A DNA stretch of 64,000 nt from Sphingobacterium sp. B16(2022) (GCF_012030425.1 NZ_JAAUVN010000002.1:124001-188000), one strand, 5' to 3'. Positions 24,626 to 34,624 are shown, numbered from the stretch's first letter. Numbers and translations: made by a program. The notes: generated by a model from the sequence alone, not told the origin.

Positions 24626-25564
24626 ATGAGACTATATTTTAGTCTTATCTTATCAATTTATCTCAAAATGAGGGATCAAGTTTTAGCTTATATAAAAGCT
24701 TTTTTTAGAGGTTTCGGACAGATCATGTTGCAAGGTAATGCTTGGACAGGCATATTATTTATTGGTGCTATTTTATATGACTCGACCTTAATGGGCTTTG
24801 CGGGTATATTGGCTAATGTTGTAGGGGTTGCAACAGCTAAAATACTGAAATATGATAAAGATCATATTGATAATGGATTATTTGGTTTTAATGCTTCTTT
24901 GTTTGGTGTAGCGCTTGTTTTTTACTTTGAAGCGAATATCTGGATCTGGATGACATTGATTCTTGGTTCCATGTTAACCACTCTTATGATGGGTTTTGCG
25001 CTCAAAAGAAATTTACCTGCTTTTACTTTTCCTTTCATAGCTGTTACCTGGATTTCACTGTATATCCTGAGTATTCCACAGCTTGCAATGCCTACTGTAT
25101 CACAACATTTTGTTGATATCCAAGAAATGGATGATTTCTTGATCGAGGGACATGCTTTCGGGCAAGTGATCTTTCAAGGAAGCCTGATTGCGGGATTGGT
25201 CTTTTTCCTTGGGGTATTTATGAGCAATCCGATGGCTGCACTTTATGCTTTCGCCGCTGTGATTATCAGCATTTACCTATCTCATTATGGTCATGAATCG
25301 GAAACTATGATCAGCAACGGAACGTTTAGCTTTAATGCTGTACTCTGTGGCATTGCTTTAAGCGGTACTCGTGTGCGGGATGGATTATATGTCCTTATTG
25401 CTGTCGTGATTGCGACTTATTGTGATCATGTGCTTGTGCACTATGGGTGGACGACATTGACTTTTCCGTTTGTAGTGGCTATGTGGGCAATGGAACCTGT
25501 TAAACGTCTGGATAAATGGATCGTGGGGCGGTTTGAAGAAACTTTTAAAAGCCGATTGTCCTAA
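24626..25564 (+). CDS. Urea transporter (UT family)
   Basis: This 312-residue membrane protein belongs to the urea transporter family (PF03253). It consists of two homologous halves, each with the pattern of LFGFNASLFGVAL and FSFNAVLCGIAL, which form the pseudo-symmetric channel. It passes urea through the inner membrane to cytoplasmic urease. The start could be the ATG at 24626 or the internal ATG at 24668; the latter would remove a hydrophobic leader of 14 residues. A large hairpin follows the gene. Confidence 0.92.
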   Translation: MRLYFSLILSIYLKMRDQVLAYIKAFFRGFGQIMLQGNAWTGILFIGAILYDSTLMGFAGILANVVGVATAKILKYDKDHIDNGLFGFNASLFGVALVFYFEANIWIWMTLILGSMLTTLMMGFALKRNLPAFTFPFIAVTWISLYILSIPQLAMPTVSQHFVDIQEMDDFLIEGHAFGQVIFQGSLIAGLVFFLGVFMSNPMAALYAFAAVIISIYLSHYGHESETMISNGTFSFNAVLCGIALSGTRVRDGLYVLIAVVIATYCDHVLVHYGWTTLTFPFVVAMWAMEPVKRLDKWIVGRFEETFKSRLS

Positions 25565-25585
25565 AACAATAAAACTTAGCTGCTA

Positions 25586-25647
25586 TACAAACTGATCAAT
25601 GGTTGAGTGGCCATTGATTAGTTTGTACTGGTATATAACAGACCAGT
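25586..25647. promoter_or_regulatory. Two adjacent hairpins after the urea transporter gene
   Basis: The first has a 17-bp stem (25586-25602 with 25611-25627, one G-T wobble) and an 8-nt loop. The second, ACTGGT/ACCAGT (25627-25647), starts at its end. Neither is followed by a proper T-run. They may act as terminator, processing site or regulator between the urea transporter and the DUF2490 gene. Confidence 0.55.
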
Positions 25648-25670
25648 GGTCATAAAAAACTATATAATCG

Positions 25671-26474
25671 ATGAAAAATACTCTTTATAAAATATTATCC
25701 TTACTCTTTCTTGTTATCAGTCCATTTTTATTACTTCATGCTCAGATTAGTCCTCCTGGATTGGGAAAAGCAAAAACGGCTTCTTGGTCTGCCATTGGTC
25801 TTAAAAGACAACTGGATAGTACTGGTACGAAAGAAGCTTTAACTTACCTCGGCCTAGGAACCAAAAGTACACTTGATGATTCAAATCCTTTTCATAAACA
25901 AGCTATTTTTGTCCTCAATCACGAGGTATATCATAAGTTTGCTAAGAACCAGCAATATAGTTATGCTTTGAGCTATCGTCGTCAAAATGTATATGATGCA
26001 GATGCTCCTTATCATGGTGAAGGAGTAGAGCAGGAGTTTCGCTTGTATGGGCGCTATGCTTATAGTTTCAGATTCGGTGAGCGCTGGAAATGGAAAAATA
26101 CAGTCAGACAGGAATTTCGTAAATTTTTTACAGCAGATTTTAATAAAGCTGAGGAGAATTTTCAATTGCGGACTAGGCTTAAAACACAGATGAATCTGAA
26201 ACTCTCGGATAGAAATAAACAGGAACTTGCATTTAGTGCTGAGGGTCTGTTTGCAGTAAGCAAAATGTATGAGCCGAAAGATGAGTGGTCAAAATTTGCT
26301 TATAAGGAAGCGCGTTTCGCTTTATATTACATGACGGATATTGCGCATACACCCTTGCACCTTGATGTTGGATATATGAATGATTTAATTAAAGGCTATA
26401 GTCAAGCGGACTTTGGTGTTCACTATCTTGCTGTTGATCTGATTTGGAATCTGCCTTATAAAAAGAAGCATTAA
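25671..26474 (+). CDS. DUF2490 outer-membrane protein
   Basis: This 267-residue protein has a signal peptide (ending LLLHAQ) and a beta-strand-rich body with the DUF2490 pattern YSYALSYRRQN, GVEQEFRLYGRYAYSF and WKNTVRQEFRKFF. The family is predicted to form outer-membrane barrels of unknown function. It follows the urea transporter in the same direction but is separated by two hairpins, so co-transcription is uncertain. It converges with the AraC gene, their stop codons overlapping. Confidence 0.75.
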   Translation: MKNTLYKILSLLFLVISPFLLLHAQISPPGLGKAKTASWSAIGLKRQLDSTGTKEALTYLGLGTKSTLDDSNPFHKQAIFVLNHEVYHKFAKNQQYSYALSYRRQNVYDADAPYHGEGVEQEFRLYGRYAYSFRFGERWKWKNTVRQEFRKFFTADFNKAEENFQLRTRLKTQMNLKLSDRNKQELAFSAEGLFAVSKMYEPKDEWSKFAYKEARFALYYMTDIAHTPLHLDVGYMNDLIKGYSQADFGVHYLAVDLIWNLPYKKKH

Positions 26475-27358
26475 TCGGAAAGAAATTTGTGTTTGCGATA
26501 ATCACTGGGTGAATAACCGGTGACTTTCTTGAATAAACGTGTAAAGTAGGATGGGGATTTATATTTCATTTCGAATGCAATGCCTGCAATATCTCTTGTC
26601 GCATCCTGTAATAAGATTTGACTATGTAGTATACTGATTTCGTTGATCCACTGTTTAGGAGGCTTATTGGTTGCTTCCTTCACACATTTGTTGAGGTAGT
26701 TTTCGGATATATGTAATAAGTTGGCATAGAATAAAACATTCTTGTGATCTGTGTGAAATTTTTGTACGAATTCTCGAAATCGAAATGCAATATCCAATTG
26801 TCTACTCATCGGTGCTTTTACTTCGTAATCTGTTTTAATTATTTTTAACAGTATACATTGTAGCATTGATACACAGATCTCCATAACTTTTCCTTCGGTA
26901 AACAGCTCTTCTTCCAAGAGTTCAAGCATTTTTTGAATCCATACAGAGACGTGCTCTGACAAGGGGGTAAAGGGATGTGAATTGAAAAACCGGATATCAT
27001 TGATGCCTAATTCAATATCTGTAACGATTTCGTTTTCATAAACGACAAAAAAACCTTCGGCATCATCTGAAATCGCTAAAGTAGCAGTAATATTTCCCTG
27101 TTTGACATTAATCACTTGATTTTCAGCTAAGGTGTATGCCCCTGATTCCAGATGTTGTGTTAAAGTTCCTTTAGTAACAAAGATTAGGAAATTGAAGGTA
27201 GTACGGTAAGGAATGACAGGCATGAGAATACTTCGTAGGTAATTTTCGATGCGGTATACCTGTATTTTGCTTTCATTGAATAGATTATGATCTGTTACAT
27301 CAGGCAAAAAAAGCTTTTTGTATTCGTAATTGTTGATAATCTTAATCGACGATTTCAT
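26471..27358 (-). CDS. AraC-family transcriptional regulator
   Basis: This 295-residue regulator has an N-terminal cupin-like sensing domain (about 45-130) and a C-terminal double helix-turn-helix. The latter ends in the classical MKYKSPSYFTRLFKKVTGYSPSDYRK pattern and belongs to the type common in Bacteroidota. It is transcribed towards the urease region and ends at the DUF2490 gene. Its targets are unknown, and control of the neighbouring urease/nickel genes is only a possibility. A -7-like box TATATTTG lies on the minus strand at 27418-27425 without a clear -33 element. Confidence 0.92.
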   Translation of the reverse strand: MKSSIKIINNYEYKKLFLPDVTDHNLFNESKIQVYRIENYLRSILMPVIPYRTTFNFLIFVTKGTLTQHLESGAYTLAENQVINVKQGNITATLAISDDAEGFFVVYENEIVTDIELGINDIRFFNSHPFTPLSEHVSVWIQKMLELLEEELFTEGKVMEICVSMLQCILLKIIKTDYEVKAPMSRQLDIAFRFREFVQKFHTDHKNVLFYANLLHISENYLNKCVKEATNKPPKQWINEISILHSQILLQDATRDIAGIAFEMKYKSPSYFTRLFKKVTGYSPSDYRKHKFLSD

Positions 27359-27417
27359 AGTGCTATTTCTCTAAAAAACCTTTTCATATGATGTTGATGA
27401 AAGAGATTGTGTATGTA

Positions 27418-27425
27418 CAAATATA
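27418..27425 (-). promoter_or_regulatory. Candidate -7 box of the AraC-family regulator gene
   Basis: TATATTTG on the minus strand lies 60 nt upstream of the regulator start. A -33 TTTG is not clearly present. Confidence 0.4.
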
Positions 27426-27506
27426 CGATTTAGCGACCTAATTTACAGTGTAATCCTATCGATAAAATTTGTTTTTAACTGGAATTTTTCTTCATATTAT
27501 CTCATG

Positions 27507-27533
27507 AAAAAAGCTCCAATCCGGAGCTTTTTT
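27507..27533 (-). terminator. Rho-independent terminator of the META lipoprotein gene
   Basis: AAAAAAGCTCC and GGAGCTTTTTT (27507-27517 and 27523-27533) form a perfect 11-bp stem, with a T-run on either strand. It lies 27 bp beyond the stop codon of the minus-strand gene. Confidence 0.85.
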
Positions 27534-27560
27534 ATGTTTAGTTTTAATCTTTTATTGTTT

Positions 27561-28349
27561 TTATTTTTTTTGGAATCGCATCATCGCAATATCGCCCATA
27601 ATCAGAGTCAATGTATTTCCGTTGACATCGAAGGAAGTGATTTTCTCCAGCGTGCTGAAGTATACACTTTCTCCTGAACCTTCGCAGGCCATTTTAGTAG
27701 ATGCTAGTGGACCAAAACTAATGTGGTTGTTTTCGGTTTTGAAAGTTCCATTGTAATTATTGCAACTACTGTTTCCAGATACTTTTTTTGCTGTCAAATC
27801 AAAGGTGATCGTAGGCTTTTTATTTGGATATAGACCTTCAAATGCAATACGTGGTCCAGATACATAATCTAATTCCCATGTACCTGCTAGTGCTTGCTCA
27901 CCTTTTTCTGCTTTGATAAGCGTAAATTTAGCTAATGTTTTTCCACCTTTTTTTAAACTCAATACTTCTCCTTCTATTGTGTAGGTATCTACTGCTATAA
28001 TGTTTTTTGATAACGCCTGTTCTATCTCGAACTCAGGACAAGCCATCATTGTGGAAATACCTTGTTCAAATTTAATTTTGTTTTTTCCCGTGATATTTAC
28101 TGCTCCACCTAAAGTATTACAACCTGCATTTGCAGCATATCTATCGTCTTCAAACTGTAAGAAGGGGACACGTCCGTTTACCTGTGCTGGTACTGTTTTT
28201 CCATCTACTTCGATCAGTTGCCACTTGTTTCCTTTTAGCTGCATAGTTTCTGTAGTCGAATGCTCTTTGTTCGTATTTTTTTTGAAAACTGAACAACTGC
28301 TTAATCCAACGATCAGCGTTGCCATGATTAAAATCTGATTAAATTTCAT
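27561..28349 (-). CDS. META/HslJ-domain lipoprotein, two repeats
   Basis: This 262-residue lipoprotein has the lipobox LSSC at about residue 19. It carries two META (DUF306/HslJ-like) domains of about 110 residues. Each has the pattern W(Q/E)L followed by a CN strand (AGCNTLGG and SSCNNYNG) and a MACP/MACE segment (TMMACPEFE and TKMACEGSG). HslJ proteins are linked to heat and novobiocin stress in E. coli, but the role in Bacteroidota is unknown. It is a single gene with its own terminator. Confidence 0.88.
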   Translation of the reverse strand: MKFNQILIMATLIVGLSSCSVFKKNTNKEHSTTETMQLKGNKWQLIEVDGKTVPAQVNGRVPFLQFEDDRYAANAGCNTLGGAVNITGKNKIKFEQGISTMMACPEFEIEQALSKNIIAVDTYTIEGEVLSLKKGGKTLAKFTLIKAEKGEQALAGTWELDYVSGPRIAFEGLYPNKKPTITFDLTAKKVSGNSSCNNYNGTFKTENNHISFGPLASTKMACEGSGESVYFSTLEKITSFDVNGNTLTLIMGDIAMMRFQKK

Positions 28350-28426
28350 CTTTTATCTTTTTTTGATATGATTGTTTAACAATAATTAGAACGTTTGGTT
28401 TGAGTGAATGCTACATTTTATACAAA

Positions 28427-28458
28427 AAAAGAGGAAACCTATTCGGGTTTCCTCTTTT
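28427..28458 (-). terminator. Rho-independent terminator of the pyrG-yidC operon
   Basis: AAAAGAGGAAACC and GGTTTCCTCTTTT (28427-28439 and 28446-28458) form a 13-bp stem with a 6-nt loop and end in T-runs. It lies just past the yidC stop. Confidence 0.88.
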
Positions 28459-28480
28459 AATCAGCACTATAGAATTGCTG

Positions 28481-30292
28481 TTATTTTTTATTTTGTTGTG
28501 CTTGACGCATCGCTTCTTCCATTCTTGATTGGAATGACGATTTCTTTTGCACCTTTGGATTCTTTTTATTGTCTTCTAATTTCGCTAAAATCTTATCATC
28601 ATTAACCATTGAACGGATGATCAACTGTGTTAAGAATGTTAGGATTGCACTTAAGAAGTAATAATAGTTTAATCCTGCAGGGAAACTATTCAAGACGAAA
28701 AAGAAAATTAAAGGCATAATGTAACCAATGTATTTCATTTGTCCTGTCGCACCCGAAGTCGCATTGTTGTACCAAGTGGTCAATAATGTTGTTAAAGTCA
28801 TCAATACGCACATCAATGATACGTGATTCACGCCGAAAATCGGTGCGAATGAGAATAAGGTATCGTATGTTGACATATCTTTCATAAACAAGAAACTTTC
28901 ACCTCTCAGCTCGAATAAATTCGGGAAGAAGTAGAAGAAAGCAATTGTAAATGGCATTTGTAATACCAATGGAAGACAACCTCCCAATGGGTTTACTCCA
29001 GCTGTTTTATACAATTTCATTTGTTCTTGCTGCAACAATACTGCATTGTCTTCACCTACTTTAGCTTTTATTTCATCTAATTGCGGTTTCAATACACGCA
29101 TTTTAGCCATTGATAGGTAAGATTTGTATGTTAATGGTGATAATACCAGTTTTAACAATAATGTTAGAACAAGGATAACTATACCATAACTCAAATGGAA
29201 ATTGTCTAAGAAATCAAATACAGGTACTGTAATAAATTGGTTAATCCAACGCATTGGTCCCCATCCCATATTAATGATTTTATGAAAATCATGACCTTCT
29301 GCTTTAAGCGTTTTGTATTGATTAGGGCCAAAAAAGAAGTTTAACGAATAACTGTTGTCTTTTTGAGTTGCATAATCAAGACGTGCTGTAGCCGCATAAA
29401 GTTTAACAACATCGGATTCGATTGTTGTTTTTACATTTACATCTGCTGTTGTAAATCCTGTTTTGCTTGAAAGAATGTTTGAGAAATAGTGTTGCTTGAA
29501 TGCAATCCATTCTACTTTTTCTTTTAACTCTTTTTCTTCATCTTTTGCTTCTGACAAATGGTCTACATTACCTGCTTCTTTATAATAGATGGTAGATTTT
29601 TGACGTTCAGAATCAATATTTTGTTCTTTCTGTAGTAAAATCGTTTCCCAATCTAAAGCAATCGTTTTTTGATCGATCTTGTTTTGAATACCTTTTGTGT
29701 TGATATCAAGACCTAAATTGAAACCATTACCTTTGATGGTATATACGTATTCAATATACTGATCAGCTCCATAAGCTAATTGTAATTTAATCGATTTTGA
29801 ATCTTCGCCTGTTATCTTTACATCAGCATCTTCAGAAGTAAAGAACAAATCGTTGGTATTGATGTTTTCACCGGCGACATTAAATTTCAATCCAAATCTA
29901 TTGTGGTCACCTTCAAACAATACTAATGGTTTACCATTAAAATTTGTTTCACCTTTTAATTGTACAGATTTTACACGACCGCCTTTAGAGCTTATTTTAG
30001 CAATGATTTTATCATTTTCTACTGTAATGATTTTTTCTGTGCCAAATTTCGCAGCTCCAAAAGGAAGTTTTAATGCTGCAGAGTCAAGAGGCTTGGCCTC
30101 TTGTGTTGCTCCTAGTTGTGTATTCGCTTTTGTCGAGTCTGTTAAAGGTGCTAGACCTTTTTTAACACGTGCTAACGAATCTTGTAGAACTTGTTCTTTT
30201 TTTATTTCTACGTCGGACGGTTTCATTAAGTAAAATGAACCGGCTATAATTCCGAACATCAGAAGTAAACCAATAAGGGTATTTCTATCCAT
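28481..30292 (-). CDS. yidC: Membrane protein insertase YidC
   Basis: This 603-residue inner-membrane insertase folds and inserts membrane proteins with or without SecYEG. It has an N-terminal anchor (about 5-22), a large periplasmic beta-sandwich domain (about 70-360) and the conserved C-terminal five-helix Oxa1 core. The core includes the cytoplasmic helical hairpin MAKMRVLKPQLDEIKAKVG and the stretch NPLGGCLPLVLQMPF. The C-terminus is basic. It lies 15 nt downstream of pyrG and is probably co-transcribed, an arrangement frequent in Bacteroidota. Confidence 0.97.
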   Translation of the reverse strand: MDRNTLIGLLLMFGIIAGSFYLMKPSDVEIKKEQVLQDSLARVKKGLAPLTDSTKANTQLGATQEAKPLDSAALKLPFGAAKFGTEKIITVENDKIIAKISSKGGRVKSVQLKGETNFNGKPLVLFEGDHNRFGLKFNVAGENINTNDLFFTSEDADVKITGEDSKSIKLQLAYGADQYIEYVYTIKGNGFNLGLDINTKGIQNKIDQKTIALDWETILLQKEQNIDSERQKSTIYYKEAGNVDHLSEAKDEEKELKEKVEWIAFKQHYFSNILSSKTGFTTADVNVKTTIESDVVKLYAATARLDYATQKDNSYSLNFFFGPNQYKTLKAEGHDFHKIINMGWGPMRWINQFITVPVFDFLDNFHLSYGIVILVLTLLLKLVLSPLTYKSYLSMAKMRVLKPQLDEIKAKVGEDNAVLLQQEQMKLYKTAGVNPLGGCLPLVLQMPFTIAFFYFFPNLFELRGESFLFMKDMSTYDTLFSFAPIFGVNHVSLMCVLMTLTTLLTTWYNNATSGATGQMKYIGYIMPLIFFFVLNSFPAGLNYYYFLSAILTFLTQLIIRSMVNDDKILAKLEDNKKNPKVQKKSSFQSRMEEAMRQAQQNKK

Positions 30293-30307
30293 TTTTTTAA
30301 ATTAAAC

Positions 30308-31942
30308 TTACTTAATTGTTTCCTGCTTTTGTATCTTATTTTTCTTATTCGACAAAGCAGCGGCTACAAAGCTAACAAAAAGTGGGTGAGGATTTGCAAC
30401 AGTTGACTTTAATTCTGGATGAAATTGTCCTGCTACGAAAAAAGGATGGTTTTTCAACTCAACAATTTCTACTAATCCTGAAGTTGGGTTGATTCCTGAA
30501 GTAATCATTCCAGCTGCTTCATATTGCTCTAAATAAGCATTATTGAACTCATAACGGTGACGGTGACGTTCGGAGATTCTTGTTTTTCCGTATATATTGA
30601 ATGCTTTTGTACCTTTTTTGATATCACAATCGTACGCACCTAATCGCATTGTACCGCCCATGTTAGTGATGTTTTTTTGATCTTCCATTAAGTTGATCAC
30701 TGGATGTGGTGTATCTGGATTCATTTCCGTACTATTTGCATCTTTTAATCCCAATACATTACGGCCAAATTCAATTACTGAACATTGCATGCCTAAACAA
30801 ATTCCAAAGAAAGGAATATTGTTTTCACGTATATATTTAATAGCGGCTAACTTACCGTCTAATCCACGTTCACCAAAACCAGGAGCAACAAGTACGCCAT
30901 CCATTTCGCTCAACTTGTCTTGGACATTTTGATCATTTACACTTTCCGCGGCAATATATTGTAATTTTACTTTACATTCATTGGCCGCTCCGGCGTGGAT
31001 AAAACTTTCGACTATAGATTTATATGCATCTGGTAATTCAACATATTTACCGACTAATCCGATATTTACTTCATTAGTAGGATTTTTTAATTTTCCTAAA
31101 AATGCTTTCCAGCTATCTAAATCTGGTTCATTCTTATTCGAAAGTTTCAATTTAGCAAGGACAGTCTTGTCTAATTGTTCTTTCAGCATATTTAAAGGAA
31201 CGTCATAAATAGTAGGAGCATCAATCGATTCTACAACAGCATTAATATTGACATTACAAAATAATGCTAATTTTTTGCGAATTTCTTGCGTCAATTTATG
31301 TTCTGTACGACAAACTAAAATATCAGGTTGGATACCGTATTCTAATAATGTTTTAACAGAATGTTGTGTTGGTTTTGTTTTTAATTCACCAGCTGCTGCT
31401 AAGTAAGGTACTAATGTTAAGTGAATAACTACAGAATCATGAGTGCCTAATTCCCATCTTAACTGACGAACTGCTTCGATGAAAGGTAAAGATTCGATAT
31501 CACCTACTGTACCACCTAATTCTGTGATGACAATATCATATTTTCCTGTTTCACCTAATAAACGCATACGGTTTTTGATCTCATCTGTGATATGAGGAAC
31601 AACTTGAACTGTTTTTCCTAAATATTCACCTGCGCGTTCTTTTTGAATAACAGATTGATAAATACGACCTGTCGTCACGTTATTAGCTTGTGAAGTAGGT
31701 ACGTTTAAGAAACGTTCGTAATAGCCTAAATCAAGGTCTGTTTCAGCACCATCTTCCGTTACGTAACACTCACCATGCTCATATGGATTTAATGTTCCTG
31801 GATCAATGTTAATGTAAGGGTCAAATTTTTGAATCGTAACCTTGTAGCCACGTGCTTGGAGAAGTTTAGCAAGAGAGGATGCAATAATACCCTTCCCTAA
31901 CGACGAAGTAACGCCGCCCGTAACAAAAATATATTTAGTCAT
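30308..31942 (-). CDS. pyrG: CTP synthase
   Basis: This 544-residue enzyme makes CTP from UTP, ATP and glutamine. I chose the ATG at 31942, giving the family start [18 protein letters not shown], over an ATG six codons upstream. The N-terminal synthase domain has the nucleotide-binding loop, and the C-terminal class I glutamine amidotransferase domain has the nucleophile motif GICLGMQ and a catalytic histidine near FHPEL. A -7-like box TATCTTTG is on the minus strand at 32008-32015, and a direct repeat GGCCTAAA (31969-31976 and 31979-31986) lies in the leader. Confidence 0.97.
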   Translation of the reverse strand: MTKYIFVTGGVTSSLGKGIIASSLAKLLQARGYKVTIQKFDPYINIDPGTLNPYEHGECYVTEDGAETDLDLGYYERFLNVPTSQANNVTTGRIYQSVIQKERAGEYLGKTVQVVPHITDEIKNRMRLLGETGKYDIVITELGGTVGDIESLPFIEAVRQLRWELGTHDSVVIHLTLVPYLAAAGELKTKPTQHSVKTLLEYGIQPDILVCRTEHKLTQEIRKKLALFCNVNINAVVESIDAPTIYDVPLNMLKEQLDKTVLAKLKLSNKNEPDLDSWKAFLGKLKNPTNEVNIGLVGKYVELPDAYKSIVESFIHAGAANECKVKLQYIAAESVNDQNVQDKLSEMDGVLVAPGFGERGLDGKLAAIKYIRENNIPFFGICLGMQCSVIEFGRNVLGLKDANSTEMNPDTPHPVINLMEDQKNITNMGGTMRLGAYDCDIKKGTKAFNIYGKTRISERHRHRYEFNNAYLEQYEAAGMITSGINPTSGLVEIVELKNHPFFVAGQFHPELKSTVANPHPLFVSFVAAALSNKKNKIQKQETIK

Positions 31943-32007
31943 ATCAATAATGGATTTCAAAATATAAGGCCTAAAATGGCCTAAATATCTGCTTTATGTA
32001 CGGGATA

Positions 32008-32015
32008 CAAAGATA
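32008..32015 (-). promoter_or_regulatory. Candidate -7 box of pyrG
   Basis: TATCTTTG on the minus strand lies 66 nt upstream of the pyrG start. A -33 TTTG is not evident. Between them is the GGCCTAAA direct repeat. Confidence 0.4.
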
Positions 32016-32105
32016 AGAATATTTGTGGAAGACGACGTTTTTTTTTGTCTTTAATTTTAAAACACTAATTTTTTGACATGACGGTTGCATGAGGTTTAAT
32101 CTTTG

Positions 32106-33230
32106 CTAATTCAATTTAGATCTAAACTTCATGAAAAAATCTTCAAAGTATTTTTTTGATAAATGTGCTGTTATAAATGTACCTGCTATAACTAAACTGT
32201 AGAAAATCAGAAAACTTAGGTAGGGATCTAGTGTTAGTAAATGTTTTTTCCCTAAATGAATAACGGCAAAGATCACGATCATATGATACATGTAAATTCC
32301 ATAGGAGATTTTGCCTCCGTAGTCTAAAAAAGTATTGTTGAAAAATGATTTTGAATTTAATCTGATACCGATAAACAGAATGAGATTGAGAAAGAGTGCA
32401 TTTAGAATGATGTATGAAAAGATCCAATGATCAAAAATATTTGATCCAATAAATGCTATACATGTATTTCGGAAGAATAAGAATGAAAATAATACGGCTA
32501 ATAAAAAGTAATTGACCGCTGCATATTTTTTGTACCAAGCCTGTAAGTTTATATTGGTGTGGTATAGGAAATAAGCTCCCAGTGCACCAATTGCCATTGA
32601 TTCGAAAGCAAAAGTTTTGATAAGATGCACAACAAGTACGTCTGTAATGATGTTGTTAAAACATAGTATCAGTAAAAGAATTTTGAGTAAAAATATACCT
32701 ATAATAAGTGCAAACTTGTTGTCTATCCATTTAAATAGGGGTGCCCAAATGATGTAAAACCATTCTTCAACGCCGATAGACCATAGGGGTTCGAGTAGAT
32801 GTGAGCCATAGGTAAAGGTGACGATACTGGGTAAAAATAAAACAAATAACAGCCAGACCTGCCCTATGGTATAGGGGAATGAATAGTTAATATGTAAGAC
32901 CTGAAATAGAAAAGGGAAGATAACTATGCCTATGGCGACTAATAAGAAATATAAAGGCCAGATGCGAATGACTCTTTTCAGATAGAAATTTTTAATGGAT
33001 ATTGTCTTTTTCTGATCTTGTTCTTTCAGTAACAAATAACTGATGAGGAAACCACTTAAGACAAAGAAAAATTTGACAGCAGTAGTTCCATTTTGAAAAA
33101 AACTAAAATGTTCATAGGTGATGAAATCATTTTTTGTCCGAATGACTTCTCCATGGTGAAATAGAACGAGGAGTGCGGCAAAAAAACGGAACGCATTTAG
33201 ATTTGGAAAAAAAGATATGTTCTTATACAT
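32106..33230 (-). CDS. Acyltransferase-3 family membrane protein (OafA/YrhL-like)
   Basis: This 374-residue protein has about ten membrane helices and belongs to acyltransferase family 3. Family marks are the N-terminal NAFRFFAALLVLFHHGEV with the essential histidine, the VLSGFLISYLL loop and SIGVEEWFYIIWAPLF. Members acylate cell-surface glycans such as O-antigens, peptidoglycan or exopolysaccharide. No glycan synthesis genes are adjacent, so the acceptor is unknown. Confidence 0.9.
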   Translation of the reverse strand: MYKNISFFPNLNAFRFFAALLVLFHHGEVIRTKNDFITYEHFSFFQNGTTAVKFFFVLSGFLISYLLLKEQDQKKTISIKNFYLKRVIRIWPLYFLLVAIGIVIFPFLFQVLHINYSFPYTIGQVWLLFVLFLPSIVTFTYGSHLLEPLWSIGVEEWFYIIWAPLFKWIDNKFALIIGIFLLKILLLILCFNNIITDVLVVHLIKTFAFESMAIGALGAYFLYHTNINLQAWYKKYAAVNYFLLAVLFSFLFFRNTCIAFIGSNIFDHWIFSYIILNALFLNLILFIGIRLNSKSFFNNTFLDYGGKISYGIYMYHMIVIFAVIHLGKKHLLTLDPYLSFLIFYSLVIAGTFITAHLSKKYFEDFFMKFRSKLN

Positions 33231-33367
33231 TGTTGCTGTAAAAATAGCAATATTAGTTTATGTTTCTGCGTTATTTTGTTTCTACAAATTATTGTTATAG
33301 CGTTATAAATGTTGTGTGAATAGCATTTTTTGAATTGATGCAGACGTTCAGATAAGCTATGGTAGAG

Positions 33368-34468
33368 TTACTGGTTATAAAGATCAAAATTACCTCTATT
33401 ATCTAAGGATACTTGAATTTTTTTTGACTGTTTTTCCTTGATCTTCATACTATAACTTTGTTTGTCTTTATTTAGATCCAAAGTGACCTCATAATCTTTC
33501 AAAGCGGGTAGTAGGTATTGATTATATAATGAAAGTTTCGTTAATTGATCGCTATATCGACGATTTTCCTTTTTAAACAATTGTTGTAAATAATGAATAT
33601 TCCAAGCTAGTTTAGTGACGGCATAACTATTTGGAAGTGTTGCTTCCTGCTTTTGTGCTTGTTCTACAAATTGTATATATCCCCATCTTTCTGGATAATG
33701 CATATTAATTAAACCGATCGGTGACCATACCCAATTGTCTTCAGCTAAGGGCTTATTATTTTCTTTTTTTCTACTGTAATGATTATTTGTGATATCATGT
33801 TGCCATTGTACACGTGAAAAATTACATAACCAGTAATCATTTGCTTTAGGCATTGAGGATTTACCGAAAGCATATAATGATTGATGTGGAATTGCAAATT
33901 CAACAGACCAGTATGTATCTATATCCTGGGGATTATTAAGGGTACCATTGATATGTACTGCGGATTTTAGATTTTTAACATCCCAATGTGTAATGGCCTG
34001 ACCCCCGAATCGATATGGTTTTGGTAACATAAGATCGAAAATGGTATGTAATGGATTGACCTCTATTTCGTAATATTCTGCTTGATATAAATTGGGTTTT
34101 AAAAATATTTCAAAGTCATTGTTTAGATAAACAATTTCATCGTGCTTGTAGATATCTGCCCAAATATGAGGTTCATACAGTTTTGCGTACACATATAGGT
34201 AGGTGGAATCCCAAAGCATTTTTACTTCGGTTTTATACAAAGGTTTTTTGTGCTCGCCACCTTGAATATCTTCAAAATTATTAATTGTTTTTGCTTTTGT
34301 CCAGCTAATTTCATCGTCCTTACCGTCAATTATTAACGGTTCACTGATTTTAAGTACCGGATATGTTTTTGGAATGGACTGTAGTGCTAAAAAATCTTGA
34401 ATTGAATTTTGGGCATAGCTGTTCAGGAAACAGCACAGGAATACGAGGGTAAAAATAGACTTGTTCAT
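33368..34468 (-). CDS. Secreted CBM9-like carbohydrate-binding family protein
   Basis: This 366-residue protein starts with a signal peptide ending SYAQ. Residues from about 45 to 240 form a family 9 carbohydrate-binding-like domain, with the pattern EPLIIDGKDDEISWTKA, WDSTYLYVYAKLYEPH and FEIFLKP. The rest is largely helical and unassigned. The CBM9-like fold is common in Bacteroidota exported proteins, but ligand and role are unknown here. It is a single gene. Confidence 0.8.
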   Translation of the reverse strand: MNKSIFTLVFLCCFLNSYAQNSIQDFLALQSIPKTYPVLKISEPLIIDGKDDEISWTKAKTINNFEDIQGGEHKKPLYKTEVKMLWDSTYLYVYAKLYEPHIWADIYKHDEIVYLNNDFEIFLKPNLYQAEYYEIEVNPLHTIFDLMLPKPYRFGGQAITHWDVKNLKSAVHINGTLNNPQDIDTYWSVEFAIPHQSLYAFGKSSMPKANDYWLCNFSRVQWQHDITNNHYSRKKENNKPLAEDNWVWSPIGLINMHYPERWGYIQFVEQAQKQEATLPNSYAVTKLAWNIHYLQQLFKKENRRYSDQLTKLSLYNQYLLPALKDYEVTLDLNKDKQSYSMKIKEKQSKKIQVSLDNRGNFDLYNQ

Positions 34469-34568
34469 ATAATACTTTTCAGGTCATAAGATAAACTAAA
34501 AAGATTTAGCATGGAAGAAGTTTTTGACTTGTAAAGAAAATGTTGCTATATTGGGGATTTATGGCAAT

Positions 34569-34606
34569 AAAAAAAGGCATCGAAACTGAATTCAATGCCT
34601 TTTTTT
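34569..34606 (-). terminator. Rho-independent terminator of rplS
   Basis: AAAAAAAGGCAT and ATGCCTTTTTTT (34569-34580 and 34595-34606) form a 12-bp stem with a 14-nt loop, followed by Ts on the minus strand, just past the rplS stop codon. Confidence 0.85.
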
Positions 34607-34624
34607 ATACTTGTGTAGTCGTAA

